Positions 1-40,288 of a stretch of 64,000 nucleotides of DNA are shown here, in pieces. Location: NCBI GenBank assembly GCA_964019165.1, contig OZ025283.1:7349001-7413000 (forward strand), read 5' to 3'. Positions within the stretch are counted from its first letter, which is position 1, and each line of letters starts with the position of its first letter. The translations under genes and the position numbers were made by a program. Origin of the DNA: Mastigias papua. Its lineage: Eukaryota > Cnidaria > Scyphozoa > Rhizostomeae > Mastigiidae. The notes below the pieces were generated by a model. The model was not told where the DNA came from. It did no database searches and was given only the letters and a program-made list of their open reading frames with translations.

Positions 1-329
1 AATTTGAGTGTATCAATGCGAAATTACTTACGAACAGAGGTTAGAAGTTGTGTTTTATCATTATAACGGAAAAAGTATCATAAGCTTTCAAACTTCACTG
101 GATATCTTATGTCTGCTGCTGTCGACATATTTTCATATATTTCATATTTCACACAGAGTGTTGCCCTTCAGCAGAGCTGATTTTCAAGGGGCCCTTATAA
201 TAATATAAATTAGAAGTATTAAATGAATTATATTAAAAAAGAAACTTTACCCCATAGTATCAAATTTGAAATTTTAAAATTCTATTTTACAACAGCTAAA
301 ACGAAAAGAAAAAATGGTTTATTCACTGA

Positions 330-1062
330 ATACCCAGCAACGATGCCCGCTTAGACTCAACTGATAGACTGTTCTACAACTTAGCTGCTCTATATGAAAA
401 GGATTTTTGCCTGTTTGCTGATTTTTTATTGTGCAGTCTCAGATCTGTTGCAGTATTACGGTGGTTGTGGGAAGCTGACTTTGCGGTACGTGGGAAAAGC
501 CCACATATGTGTTCTGTAGCCAGCTCATATAACGGTTTCCAAACCGTTGTTTTAGTTTCTTCACTTATAAGTTCTTCAATGGTCTTCCATCCAAGGTCTT
601 AGATAAGTGGTCTGCTAAGGGTTTCATAGCCACTATTTGTTTGAACGTTTTCGCAGCTGTGTAATTTCTATTGAACCACTGCATCCCCAGACAGAGCAAC
701 AATATCGAAAGTGTGGCTCTACTATACCTCTGTAGAAAACCATTAAGGATTCTATTGGCAGGAAAGACTTAGCATATTTTAAGAAGCCAACAGCTCTTGA
801 AACGTTATTGGACATTGATTGGATTTTTTCTTTCCAATCAAGAGAGCTATCGATCTGCAAGCCAAAGCGTTTGATTGTTTGGAGCACCTCGAGCTTCCTA
901 TTGCGAAGTGTTAGGTTCAAATTCTGATTTTGACTTCTGAGTATTTTATGCTTTTGCTTGGCTGAGGCCAGCATGGACTTAGTTTTACCTACATTTAGAG
1001 TGAGTTTGTTGCCTTGTAGCCAATTGTCAAGTTTTCTGAGGTCCTTTTTAATAGTCTAATTC
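330..1062 (-). mobile_element. Non-LTR retrotransposon fragment (reverse transcriptase C-terminal region), decayed
   Basis: Read on the minus strand, 633-974 translates to a stretch with the hallmarks of the region after the RT catalytic core: LGLQ/FGLQIDSSLDWKEKI, then GFLKYAKSFLP, then VEPHFRYCCSVWGCSG. In other minus frames the fragment continues towards 330 with LGWKTIEELI and an LRLHNKK-like segment, so it carries at least one frameshift and stops. The 5' part of the element is absent. A related but separate fragment lies at 25850-26490. Family assignment (CR1/Jockey/RTE-like group) is by recalled motif resemblance only. Confidence 0.8.
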
Positions 1063-1994
1063 AACTGGGTGATATCAGAGGATGTAGAACACAGATTAGT
1101 ATCATCATTATCGGAAGAAGCCTGTGCGTTGCAAGCCTTACGCAAGTCAACCTACCTCGAAGTTACGATAATTATTATTATTATTAAAACGTTCTTTATT
1201 GTTGGTATACATTTCAGTCACACACTTTATAGTTACACAGTGACATGCCATAGCAACTAATTAAATCCAACTAAAACTAAAAATCTAACATAATACTTAA
1301 TATACTTAATATATAAAAAAAATTTTATCTACATAGCCTACAATTGCAATGTTCTCCCTTCCGGCCTATTCCAGCCTACTACGATAACATCACCAATGAT
1401 GTCGCGAGAGCTCTTTGCCTTTCTGACCTTGGCAAACTGTTTATACTTCTTATTTCTTCCAAAGTTTTTGCAGGTATCAACATCAGCAGACTTCAGGTAT
1501 TCAGTGACGTGTAAAAGTTTATGGTAGTTCCGTTATTATGATGGTACTATTTCTAACCTCTGTTTGCATTTCAGTTCTTTCGTTTTGATTGTTACCATCT
1601 TGATAAAAACTCATTTATGTAGCGTTTGCTTACTTGTTGATATAGTCAGACTTTTACTAGTAAGTAGGTCGAAAGGCTTAAGATTCTTCAAGTAAAGTGT
1701 AGGGACAATTGATAAGGGGATTTTCATCTGTGCGTACAGATCTATAGATGGGCTATCCAAGACACTTTTAACGGGAGATCGTCTGAGTACGAATTTTGTA
1801 TACCTGCAATGATAGCCAATCCATTGTGAAATATCTCAGTGGAAAATTTGAAATGTTTGAAACATTCTGAAGTTAGATGTCAAGACAATTTTTTGTATCT
1901 AAAATCTCAAGACATGTAGAACCATTTTTGTGACAATCTTTAGAGTTGTCTTTAGTCCACAGAGTTTGTGATAGCAGATTTTGTGAGGCACTCC
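1063..1994. other. Non-coding stretch upstream of G0 exons
   Basis: No gene recognised. A short ATT microsatellite sits near 1169-1186. The text around 1370-1500 may be more decayed LINE sequence but has no motif I can name. Recognisable similarity to the intron of gene A begins only near 1995. Confidence 0.4.
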
Positions 1995-2124
1995 GTTTGC
2001 ATACTCGACCTTTGACTATTTCCATGTTGTGGGTTTAAGATTACAACTGTTTATAGTTTAGATAGTAGTCAGTAGTAGTCAAGAGTAACTACTAGGTCTG
2101 AACGTATTTCTATTTTTATACCAG

Positions 2125-2721
2125 GAGCGAAACCGGAGCTGAAAGCAGTGAAGTTGCATCTGGCCATGTAGATGATTATTTAAAGTTCATGAGTAAGTTA
2201 GATTTTAACTGTATTATATCTAGTCCTATTGGATGCTTAGAGATATTTTCCGTCCTATTACTTATTACGGTATTGGGGTTATAACGAGACAGAAAGGTCT
2301 AAGGATAGGCGATGAATAGACCATTTCTGTTTGTATAGACAAGAGTTCAGTGTACCAACTGAGATTGGTTCTTAGATCTATACGGTAGATGAATTGAAAC
2401 TATGTACATTAACCAAGGCTCATTAACAACATTAAGTGCCATTCTGTGTTTGTTTGGATACATTGTAAGTTTTGGTCCTGTTTACGCCTTCAGGATATAA
2501 ATTTGATTGAAAATGAGGTTTGCAACCTAAAATTTTGATAGTATATTTACTGAACAGTTTTCATCTGTTCGTATCTATCTGCATTTATCTGTACACCTGT
2601 AACATAGAAATGCTTGATAAGGATAATTTTCAATTTTTCTATAGTTGATGTGCCTCATGGAGATTCAAGAGATAGGCCATTATCTAGAGAGGGAAGTCCT
2701 GCATCTCGTAGTGAATCATGA
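2125..2721 (+). pseudogene. Gene G0: last two exons of an upstream receptor paralogue, tail truncated by stop
   Basis: Exon 2125-2192 (acceptor CCAG, donor GTAAGT) and exon 2645 onward match the last two exons of gene A (32125-32192 and 32647-33035) in size, phase (2 to 1, then 1) and sequence; both encode the shared segment GAESSEV. The last exon reads DRPLSREGSPASRSES and then TGA at 2719-2721, where gene A has a CGA arginine codon. Similarity to A continues past the stop to about 3018, but with further stops, so it is no longer under coding constraint. The intron between the exons also aligns with that of A. The rest of the gene would lie upstream of this window. It could be a pseudogene or a paralogue with a shortened tail. 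Confidence 0.75.
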
Positions 2722-3035
2722 AATTCATCTTCCTGTTCTCTAGCAAAGCTGAGAAGTAGCTCATCAGAGCTTTAGGACGTCCGTTGATTGATGGGCCTTT
2801 ACAGAATACTGAAAGAGAAGGACATATAGAAAGCTGGACAAACGTGGTACAACACTAGAGAACGTGTGAAGAGCATGTACGTCCCCTTGAAGACCAGTGG
2901 AGGAGCGAAGAATTGAGAGGATTGACTTATGGGATTGAAAATTCTATAGGAAGAAATGAAATTCGTTCAAAAGATCTCCCACCATTCCAGAGAGTAAGAG
3001 CATATGATAACGTATGATAGTACATGAATAGTACA

Positions 3036-4110
3036 TGATTTCTGCTGTTATTAGTTCTTTCTTTTTCTGGTACATTGCGCTTTTTTTTTGTTAGATACTT
3101 ATGGTATATTGTTAGAGTTACAGATAGCCAATTGTACGCTACCTTACAGAGAGGTGTATGATTGTAACGTAGTAAATAATAATATTGAATTGAATGAAGT
3201 TTGAAAAAAAAATTAGACATATTTTGTCCCAACTTATCAACATTACTATTAGATGTACTTACTAAATATTCTGTTGCCGCAATAAACCATGGAAAAATCC
3301 CGACTCATTAGAAATATGAAAATCATTATTATTATTATTTTTTTGTTTATTTTTTTTCTTTCCTCGCTACTATTGATGTTATCTGCTTTATATACATTTT
3401 TATATAATCTATGTTTATTTAGTATACCTGACAGCCAGTTGTACGTTGCCTAATTTAGTGAGACGTATGATTGTAGTATTTAGTTGTTTTAAAGATTCGA
3501 AGTTTTAAAAAAATTATTAGTATTAGTATTAGTATTAGTATTAATATTAGTATTAGTATTATTATCAGTATTGGTATTATATATTCTGCATGCGTAACAA
3601 ACCTTGGACTAACCCTGACTTACTAGTATACTATTCACTTGCAATAGCCGCGCGTATCATCTACTAATGTACTCCTTTAATCAATCATTTCTTTTTTTAG
3701 CTTGATTTTTTTTGTTACTATTTTTGTTACATGCATGTACCAAGTTTGCCAAATACAAGTCACCTGTTAGTAGTGAAATTTGTATTTGTATATTAAATAT
3801 TATATCAGATACCAGAAGTTTAAGAAAAGAATTATTTTCATCTACTATAATTATGCGAACGACTTATTACATGTTTGTATGAGAAACAAGCCATGGTGTG
3901 GTCCAGAGCTGCTATGCTATTAATACTCTTGTTCTCTGTATTGTTTTTTTATTTTGTTATCGGTATAAACGTATATTTTGTTATCTCTTTATTAAGCCAT
4001 CCAGATACAAATTGCCTTACTGTGAGATTTGTATTTGTAGATATTAGTATTATATTGATAGAATGAAATTTTTAAAAAAATTACTACTAGTAGTGTTATT
4101 ATAATTATTA
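3036..4110 (+). repeat. Cluster of at least four LINE 3'-tail copies ending in ATT-type microsatellites
   Basis: Four diverged copies of one module are visible at about 3036-3215, 3236-3580, 3581-3840 and 3841-4110. Shared landmarks are 'aataaaccatgga', a segment like 'agccaattgtacgctacc', a segment like 'gtgtatgattgtaa', and a purine-rich end 'gaagtttaaaaaaa' followed by ATT/ATTAGT repeats. The same landmarks in the same order follow the LINE ORF stop at 39220, which identifies these as 3' ends of that LINE family. The ATTAGT tract at about 3517-3580 is one such tail. Confidence 0.7.
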
Positions 4111-4830
4111 TGACCATGTGGGAAAGGCAGCAGGCGACACTTGCTTAGCCTGCAGCAGTAAATACACAGTCTTTAATGCATATTGTCTCTGGGTGTAAAG
4201 TACTTCTCCAGCAAGGGCGTTAAACATGGTGCTATAACTCTATTCTAGCCAACATTACGAAAGTGCTTATAGGCTTAGCAGATGTTCAGGTATATGTTGA
4301 TCTTCCAGGATATGCTTGTCCAACCTCAATAGCAAGATCGTTAGAAAGACCTGATCTGATATTAGTCCACCGTTTAAAAACAGACTCAAGACTTTTTGAA
4401 AAATCATAGATGCATCCCCGAATGAAGAATATCACGTCGACACCAGTGTTTGGTCAATTTTATTTTCTGTTCAATTTAAGATTTGTTTTCCTCATTGCTT
4501 TCATTGTAGAGTTTATATCATAGATATAACATGTAATTAGGTTAGATTTTATTATTTTCTTTAGCAGGGCACATTGTAAAACAGTTCTATTATATATTAA
4601 CTGATTGTATTACCCACTTGGATAAATAATTAAAAATACAAAAAAATACCGCAAGAAAATAGTCATTGTCGTTGAACTAGCGTGTGGATTCATGATTAGA
4701 GTTGAAGAGAACAGTGAAAGGAAGCTGATCAGTTATTATGAAGCACTTCAAGACTTGGATACTAGATACGCAAACATAACTTTCGTCAAGCTGAGTATGA
4801 GTGCTCTGGGACTAATTGGTAAAAACGATT
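4110..4830 (+). mobile_element. Decayed LINE C-terminal (restriction-like endonuclease type) fragment split by an insertion
   Basis: 4240-4380 translates in pieces to VYVDLPGYACPTSIARS and ERPDLIL, and 4655-4820 to VVELACGFMIR and ITFVKLSMSALGLIG. These correspond in order to the [24 protein letters not shown] and [12 protein letters not shown] blocks of the better copy at 38483-39220. Between the two halves is about 220 bp of unrelated AT-rich sequence resembling another element's 3' end. Frames are broken throughout. Confidence 0.65.
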
Positions 4831-5561
4831 CGGGAAAATAGATCCTACACTGTCCCTGGATCGTACGTCGCTCTAGTCAGAATCGGCGCGCAAATGCTAT
4901 CATACAAGGAGGAGAGTCAGGGCTCTGCTGTTTTAGTTAGGTATCGTCAAGTCCCTGATGGCCTGGGCCATCCTCTACACAAATATTCTCCATTCTTTAA
5001 ATTCATCCAGCCCTTATTCTTTCCTGCATTGTCCTCTTACCCTCTCTACCCTTTTAAACGTAATATCTTTTCCATTCCACTAGCTCGTTTTATGCGTTTC
5101 CATCGCGATGGTCAGTATTTGTTGGAGAAGGTTTTCCCCCTCCTTGCACTTTTCACCCGCAGTGGCCTGAAGGGCCTGTGTTGGTGACGATGTGACCGGA
5201 TTACAAAGAACCAAGACAAGTAAAGACAAGCCAAACTGAAAATATATTAATATCAAAAACTCTTTAATGGACCTGAACGAGCGGCGGCCTACACGCTTTT
5301 TTTATAAGGAACCACTTTATAAGGAACATACGTGTAGAATGCACAAATCAATGTGATGTAACGACTGTGCAGTTTATCACGGAGGATGACAACGACGATG
5401 GCTATAGAACGAATTAGGAGAATGACGCAGAAGAGAGAGTGATGACGTCAAGAGATGCGAAAGAGGCTCTCATCTGGTTGCGAAGAGCAAATTAGAGAAT
5501 TTGATTTGGAAGCAAGTTGTGTTACCGAAAGTGGTGGATAAAAACATTGTCGAAAGTGATC
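4830..5561. other. 5' flank of gene A
   Basis: No exon was recognised between the LINE debris and the start codon of gene A. A direct repeat of 'tttataaggaac' occurs at about 5309-5336; it contains TATA-like words but lies over 200 bp from the ATG, so calling it a promoter would be a guess. The open frame at 4816-5187 has no recognisable domain. Confidence 0.35.
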
Positions 5562-33035
<27,474 letters not shown>

Positions 33036-36000
33036 TTTCTGCTCTTTACACGGGGATGATCATGCTCGTTTTTGTTTCAGTATGTATGTTGTCTGAAGAG
33101 TTTTATGGTGTAAATAATAGTATACAATGTGAAGTTAATTTTTATCAGTTGTTGCGTAGTAGGTCCTTTCCTACAGTGTGGTATGAGGGTGTTAAACCTC
33201 TCCAGATATAATTTTGCTGGTAAAGTAACCAAAATTTACCGTTTCTGTTCACAATTTGTATCCTTTGAGCCTAGGAACAATAATTAGGCGGAACCACACC
33301 CTTTTGCCAGCAGATTGTAGGTCTTCCACCCTCCCCCCCCCCCCCAAAAAAAAAGCGTTTCTAGAACGATCGTGTTGCGCAGGCTTGCTCACATTTGACT
33401 GTCAGCGCGTCATGCTACACGTATCACGCAGACATAACATATCTAGCATTTGTAACGCACATTTGTCAACAAGCAGGACTTGGGAGATTTATTCAATAGC
33501 GTATTATTGTAAAATTGAATACTGTATCTTTGTGAGGTCGATACCGATGAAGAAACCCTGAATATGATGATAGTGACGTAGAATTATGCCCCCGAAGAGC
33601 TATAATGTTTGGTTACCCAGGATTACAACTAACAGGCAATGAATGATGTCAGAGCTTTCATAATCTAGGCTATTTATGTAAGAGTAGGAAACTTGTGTTC
33701 TAGGCAATACTTATATGTTACTGCTTTTTTACTTTTATGTTCTTATTTGTACTATGGAAATTATATATTAGAAATCAGCAATACCAGACCAGAAATATAA
33801 AGAATTTTAGAGCAAGATAGTGCACGGAGGTAATTGCAACTTTGCTTGGAGCTAATGTAAAACAGTGTTATGCGGTGTAGCGCCATAGGGGTAGTTCAGA
33901 TTTACGTTGGTTTGACTTGTTCAGATGTGATGTTGTCTTCATGTCCTTTGCAGAACTGTATATTTTCGTTGGAACCTTAGAGCACAATTTTTGATTCGAG
34001 AAGGCCCAGGTTGCTTGATACTGACTGCTGGAGAGAATTGAATGTATTCGTGATTTATGGTGTCTTTTTACTTCTGTTTCGCAGAATTTTTGGATGCTTC
34101 CGATATACTTGGTTATGCATTGTCAGCGTAGTATTTTATCACTGAAATTAGAGTGTGCAGCAGGAACTGCAGCTAAATTATTTACACATTTAATGTAACA
34201 ATTAGACAGTAGATCCACCTAGAGCTGTGTATATGGTGTAACACAACTGTGTATATATTTAATTGGATAAATTTTATTATTTGTATTGTTTGTATAATAC
34301 ATTTAAAAATTCACATTTATCCGTAATTTTTTATTTCCTTTCTGTACCGTAAATCCTCGAATTAGCCCCCGGGGGCTTATTTATTTTTGATGCCTTTTGG
34401 GTGGGGGCTTATTCGAGGGGGGGCTTATAAAATTTATTTGACAAATGCCGTATAAAAAGCTCATTGTCAAAGCTTCTTTTCTCCGTACTGTTACAAGAAC
34501 AGTATAAATTTGAGCATTAGTCTTTATGAAAGTCTTCATCATCATCAGGGGTGGGGGCTTATTCGAGGGGGGGCTTATTAACAATTTGAAGTTCTAGCAT
34601 GGGGGCTTATTCGAGGGGGGCTTATTCGAGGGGGGGCTAATTCGAGGATTTACGGTATTGACGTCTTTGTTTTGCTACAATGATGGAGGAAGAACAAGCC
34701 ATGATTCGTCAACATCATACATATGCTATCGCACAGGAAGAAGAATTTATGTTATCATGACTCATTACCACTTCGCGCAACAACAAGACTATGGTGAATG
34801 ATCTGCTGTCGGAGTACACATCGTCCAGTGGGTTATCCTCATAGCAATAGAGTTCAAAGATATATCATCATAATACCTTTTGTAAGAATTTTGTACCTTT
34901 AATAACCATATGACTTGAAAGAGCAGTATAAAATTATGCCTGTGCTAGAGGGTTCAGTCGAATGAATTGAAAATTGGGTGGGTATGTCTATTTGTCTACA
35001 GGAGACTTGATTTAAAAGCTAATGTGTTTGCTTTTACGGTAGAATTAATTTTGCTTCTGTCTTTGAGATCCGCCATTTGTACGACGGGTCAAATTAAATT
35101 GAACTCAAGTGACCTGTAAAAGAACCTCAATAGCACAGCACATTGAAGTTTTATGTTATATAATGTTCTCTATTTAGAAAATCCATGTTCTCTGCATTAA
35201 GATAAAGCTGATCTTTTCGTATGAGAGAATAATCAACTGCACTTACTTTCTTATAGAGTGGAACTTACAAAGCACAATACGGATCGCACGGAATCGCATT
35301 CAAAGCCAGATGTGCTGATTAGGACCCAGCTTTAAATACGCTTAAGTTGCAAGTGAGTCATGAATACACCTGGACCCATTCGTTTAGTGTGTACACACCT
35401 TATGACGTATGTTTTGATCCAATTATAGTTGCTATTGTTATTATTACCATAACAGTATTTCAAGTAAGCTGCTTATTTTAGCTAATTAACAGCTAATTAC
35501 AACCTACAAACAAAAACAGTACTGTTCATATTTGTAAAATATACATAAGTGTAAAGATATCTAGAGTAAAAACATATATTTATAGAAAAGCATCAATTCA
35601 TATAGTTTCTAAAAACCCCGCTTGTGCCGCGTACTTTTTGTATAACCGGCAGCTACAATCCAAACTATCCAAGTTTTAATTCTTTTCTTAAAGATTAAAA
35701 GACTTGTCTATTCTTTTCTCTTATTTGACAATTTTTGCCATTTCTGTCCGTGGGCCAATCCACGACTTTGCTCCATTTAGGGGTGAAATTTCAGATTAAC
35801 TTTTTATATCTACAAAGGTTATTTTAGGACGTTAGACACATTAAGGCTTTGTTTTCTAAAGTAGGTTGCTTTTGTTATCAAATCTTTGTTTATTTGCCAA
35901 GCATTTATTGTAGTTCAACACAAAAAATTTTGTTCCGGACGTGATATGAGGTATACCTTCGTTATACCTAAAGTGTTCAAATAACTTAGTAAAAAATATC

Positions 36001-36436
36001 ATTTAGTATAATTTTATCTATTTCAGTTTGTAAATGTCACAAATATCAATATGTTCATTTAGAAATTGAAAAATGATAACAATTTATAGCTACCCACATG
36101 TGCATATTTTTACGCAGTGTTGTCCTTTCGTGTCCGCGATTTCATCAGCTTTGTTTAAATAAGTGTTGTTTATCGTTTTACCCCTTTCTTTACCTTTTAG
36201 GACGGTGGACGGACTCCCTGGTAAGCACTTCCTGGATGCCTTCTCGCCTTCTTCATTGGTTTGAAGTCCCCAGCAAAGCGAATTATCATGTATTAGAAGT
36301 GGAAAAGAGGTTTCTTTCAAAATGCAAGGCCCAGCCTTTGAAATGATGTGAATAGTGCAATATAAAGTTAGATTTCGATTGTGTTACTGAGCTTCAGCAG
36401 CAGTGTATGAAAACACTATCTTCGAACACGACTATA
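33036..36436. other. Intergenic region between genes A and B
   Basis: Contains the 3' flank of A (no clear AATAAA close to the stop), a C/A homopolymer pair near 33333-33355 and one MITE at 34345-34657. A TATA-like word 'caatataaagt' lies at about 36358-36368, roughly 70-80 bp before the ATG of gene B, and is a weak promoter candidate. No gene was recognised. Confidence 0.5.
34345..34657. mobile_element. MITE with 'taccgtaaat' ends, copy 1
   Basis: Left end 'taccgtaaatcctcgaatta' is the near-perfect inverse of the right end 'taattcgaggatttacggta'. The interior contains repeated 'gggggcttattcgagggg' blocks. About 313 bp, non-coding. A second, diverged copy with the same outermost bases lies at 56120-56582. 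Confidence 0.85.
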
Positions 36437-36494
36437 ATGGCCCTCGTGGCATGGTTTTTATCACTTATGCTGATGATTATTCATGCATCGAACT
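36437..36494 (+). CDS. Gene B exon 1: signal peptide
   Basis: 58 nt, encoding [19 protein letters not shown] before a phase-1 GTAAGT donor. Length, phase and position equal exon 1 of gene A. The hydrophobic core is a typical secretion signal. Confidence 0.8.
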
Positions 36495-39400
36495 GTAAGT
36501 ATGCGTTTGTTGTAAGAAACTTTTTCACGCAGTACTGCAGCTTTCAAGCGTCTTCATGAATGCGATACTGAAGCTTTCTTAAGATTTTTTTTAGCAAGAA
36601 TAGCCGAGCCTGCGTAGCACTGTAGTACTGTAGTATTACACAGGCAGACAGGACTGCACAATAATAACGCTCTACTACATATATTACCACAAGATCTCTA
36701 TACAACGTAAGTAGAAGCAATGATTGTCTTGCTTGAACACGTGGATTGAACACCCCCACAAATTATACATCATTCGATAGTTCTTCATCTGTACGTTCAT
36801 ATGCTACCCCTTTAGCCCCTAGGGTTAGGGGCAGGGTTATCGGTAAGTAATGGGTTAGGGTCAGCGTTAGTGATTTCATGTACGCCATTATGAATATTGT
36901 ACGTATTTCGCTGATATTCATAATGGCTCACAAGAAATATCTAACGCTAACCCTAACCCTTTCCTTACTGCTAACCCTGCCTCTAACCCTAGGGGCTAAA
37001 TGGGGTAGCATATGAATGTACAGATGAAGAACTACTGAATGATGTATAATTTGTGGGTGTAGCTCCCTGTAATCACTGTGAGGTGCAAAACCGTACTAAG
37101 TTGCTTCAAGACATGACACAACATTGCTAGCTATAAGCATAAGTGCGAATGGATTGTTGTCTTAGTCTTTGAGGGCGAATCTCAGTCATTAAGCAAGCTG
37201 TCGCTCAGGGTCTTGGAGACTTTAGCTCCCCACTTTTTGCCAGTCAGCGATTTTTTTAGGTTTTATCTAGCAATTTTATGCATTAGCTGTGATCCTTCTT
37301 GTGTTTGCTATTCTGAAATCCCCTATCTTGTGTAATTCGTTTTTCCCAGTACTCTTTCAGCAATAACTATTTACAAAACTAGCACTGTACACGACCTTGG
37401 TCTTGTTTATGAATAAATTTTAAAGCCCATGTCCGCTAAATGTCGGATTTCGGATTTCGGATGTGAACTCCTTGTTCTCAGTCTACATTCCAACGATCAG
37501 AAATTGAATGAAACTACTTCCTACATTTCCAGTTTAAAAAATTTCCGCATTCTTCTAACTGAAGTTAGGCGTGAGAACATGATTGCAGGTCAATGGTGGG
37601 CCAAGGGCCACAATGTTATTTTGTAACTGTAATCAGGGCCATAACTACGTGGGGGTGTGGATGGGTGCTACACCCTATCATAAATTTTTCACATATTACT
37701 CAGCAAATCTGTATGAAACGCGATTAAATCTGGTATAGAAATTTGTTGTAAAAAGTCGCTAAAAACTTTTTAATTTCAGTATGACGTTCTTTTTCACATA
37801 AATTCCAGCTCTCCCTTTTCTACGGGAGACTCCTGTTTTATTGGTAAATCTCCCGTTCTCATTTATTGATTTAAGTTCTCATAGTGTTTCTAGTAAAAGT
37901 CAACTTTATATGTTTAGTACGACAACATTTCGAGGTATGCACATGTTTTTAAAGAAAAAATTGTTTAATGGAATAAACAGTACACCATCGAATTGATAAT
38001 AATCTTCTGTATGGGAGCGGTCATTATTTATAACCGGGGTGGGGACAGAAGAGAAAATGGTAGGGTAACTGAAGAAAATAAACTGTGTTAGGTGGGATAG
38101 TAGAATAATCTTGAATACAGGGGTAATGTAAAAACATATACCATATTTAAGCATAAATGTAGCCTTGTTTTACTGTTTTCCTTCGGTGGGGTAAAGAAAA
38201 TTTGACTTAAGCAAATGGTGGGGTAAAAGTTTTTTTGAGGGCACATAATACTTTCTCTTCAGTCCCTACCATGGCCATATATTTATGGCCACTCCCTTAA
38301 GTTTAATTTCATCTTTGAAAGACTACTGGACACCGGTTTGAAAATTTGCATGGATTGATCATGTAAGTCTTGTAATGATTGTTTCTTTGACATGTTTTTG
38401 CATGTTAACAAGAGTATAGTTGCATAATCACATTTCATAAACATTAAAAAGGGGTGAATAAGAAGAACTCCAGAATGAGCCGTTGAGCCTGCTTTTCATT
38501 GCCGGGGACTGGTTGGACTGTTCGTTTCAAGTCATAATATCGACCCTAATTCTGACTCGCTGCGAAATGAATCGCTATCTGCTTAAGGGCAGCGTCTTGA
38601 GCCAAAGGCCGGCCAACAACAACAAGATCATCATCATCATTATCATCATCATTATCATCATCATTATCATCATCATTATCATCATCATTATCATCATCAT
38701 TATCATCATTATCATCAAAAATCTTTGCAAATGGTCCATTTCTCAGTCATCAGCATGTTCATTCTGCCTTCAATCAGAAACTCTGCAGCACGTGGTATCA
38801 AGTTGTAATTGGTACCTCGAGAATGGCAGATATACTTGGCGCCACAACTCTGTCCTTCTTTTCCTTGCTAATACATTTTCATCTCTAAACCAAATCTCAG
38901 TATATGCCGATTTGCCCTCTTTTATGTCCCCATCTTTGATAACTGGCGACTCCCTTCGTCCTGATCTTCTTTTGCTCACAGGCAAGAAAGTGCTCTACAT
39001 TCTTGAACTCACACTGGGTTTTGAGACAGATATTCAGGCTAATAGCGTAAGGAACGCCAATAAGTATACTCCACTACTTCAAGACCTGTCCTCTTCCTAT
39101 AATAAAGTTATTTTTATCAATGTCTCCATGGGTGCTCTCGGCGTTATGGGCGCCTCCTGTGATTCCTTTCTTTCTCTACTCCAAGATCTGAGTTTTGACA
39201 AAGTTACAGCGAAGAATTAGTATGAAAACAATTAATATTGCCATTAGGTCAACGTATTACATCTTCTGCCAAAGAAATAAACCATGGAACAACCCTGAAC
39301 TCCTGAACTTCTGAACATTCACTTCCTTTTCCTGCTATTATACCTTTGAGTTATGTTACATGTCAATTATTATTGTTATTATTTTTCATGTGCTTAGTAC

Positions 39401-40154
39401 AAACTAGCCAATGGTACACTACCAATTATATGCGAGGTGTATTATTGTAAGTAACATATATATACATATGAAAGTTTAAAAAAAAAATCATTATCATCAT
39501 CATTATCATCATCATCTTCATCATCTTCATCAGAGTCCAGAAAAAGTCACGGTTCCACGGCTCTGAACCGGAGGAAAATTTTGCTCTTTATGATGTATTT
39601 GAGGACGGTTTTGGAATTTGTATCAACAATCCAGTTTCAGCAAAGTTTTTATATAAAGCGACATCGACTGTGAAGGGCATGGCCCATTTACAGTAAAAGC
39701 TTCCGTGACATACACAATGCAGAGTTCAAAAACTTTGGCTAGTTTTGATATATAATAGAGGAAGGTTTATGATGAAGATTTGACAGCCAGAGGAAGGTTA
39801 GGCATTTTTCTGGGCTCTGATCTTCATCATCATCATCTGTCTGTCTTTTCCTGTACGCCCCTTACGGGGCCTAGGCTGACCCTGAGGTCAGTGTCGCCTT
39901 CAAATTGTTTAGAAGAGGTGATTGAGTCGGCTACACTCAATCCACTCTGTTACCCCAACAGTTACTTATCAGAGCTGCAGCCTGAAGCTGCTGTGCCTGA
40001 CTTTCACTGAAGGGGCCTGGTTGGACAGTTTGCCACAGGTCATCAACATCTGCCCCAATTCTGAATCTTCGCGAAATGAATCACTATCAACTTAAGGGCA
40101 GAGTCTCTCTGTGCCCGCTTGCCACCACGAGGAGGTCTCCAACCATGGGCTAGC

Positions 40155-40193
<39 letters not shown>

Positions 40194-40194
40194 T

Positions 40195-40288
<94 letters not shown>

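Noticed and set aside
4816..5187. 123-codon frame upstream of gene A
   Set aside because: No signal peptide, domain or splice structure; overlaps the end of LINE debris.
36820..36990. Interstitial telomere
   Set aside because: Only scattered GGGTTAG-like words inside an inverted-repeat element, not a tandem telomeric array.
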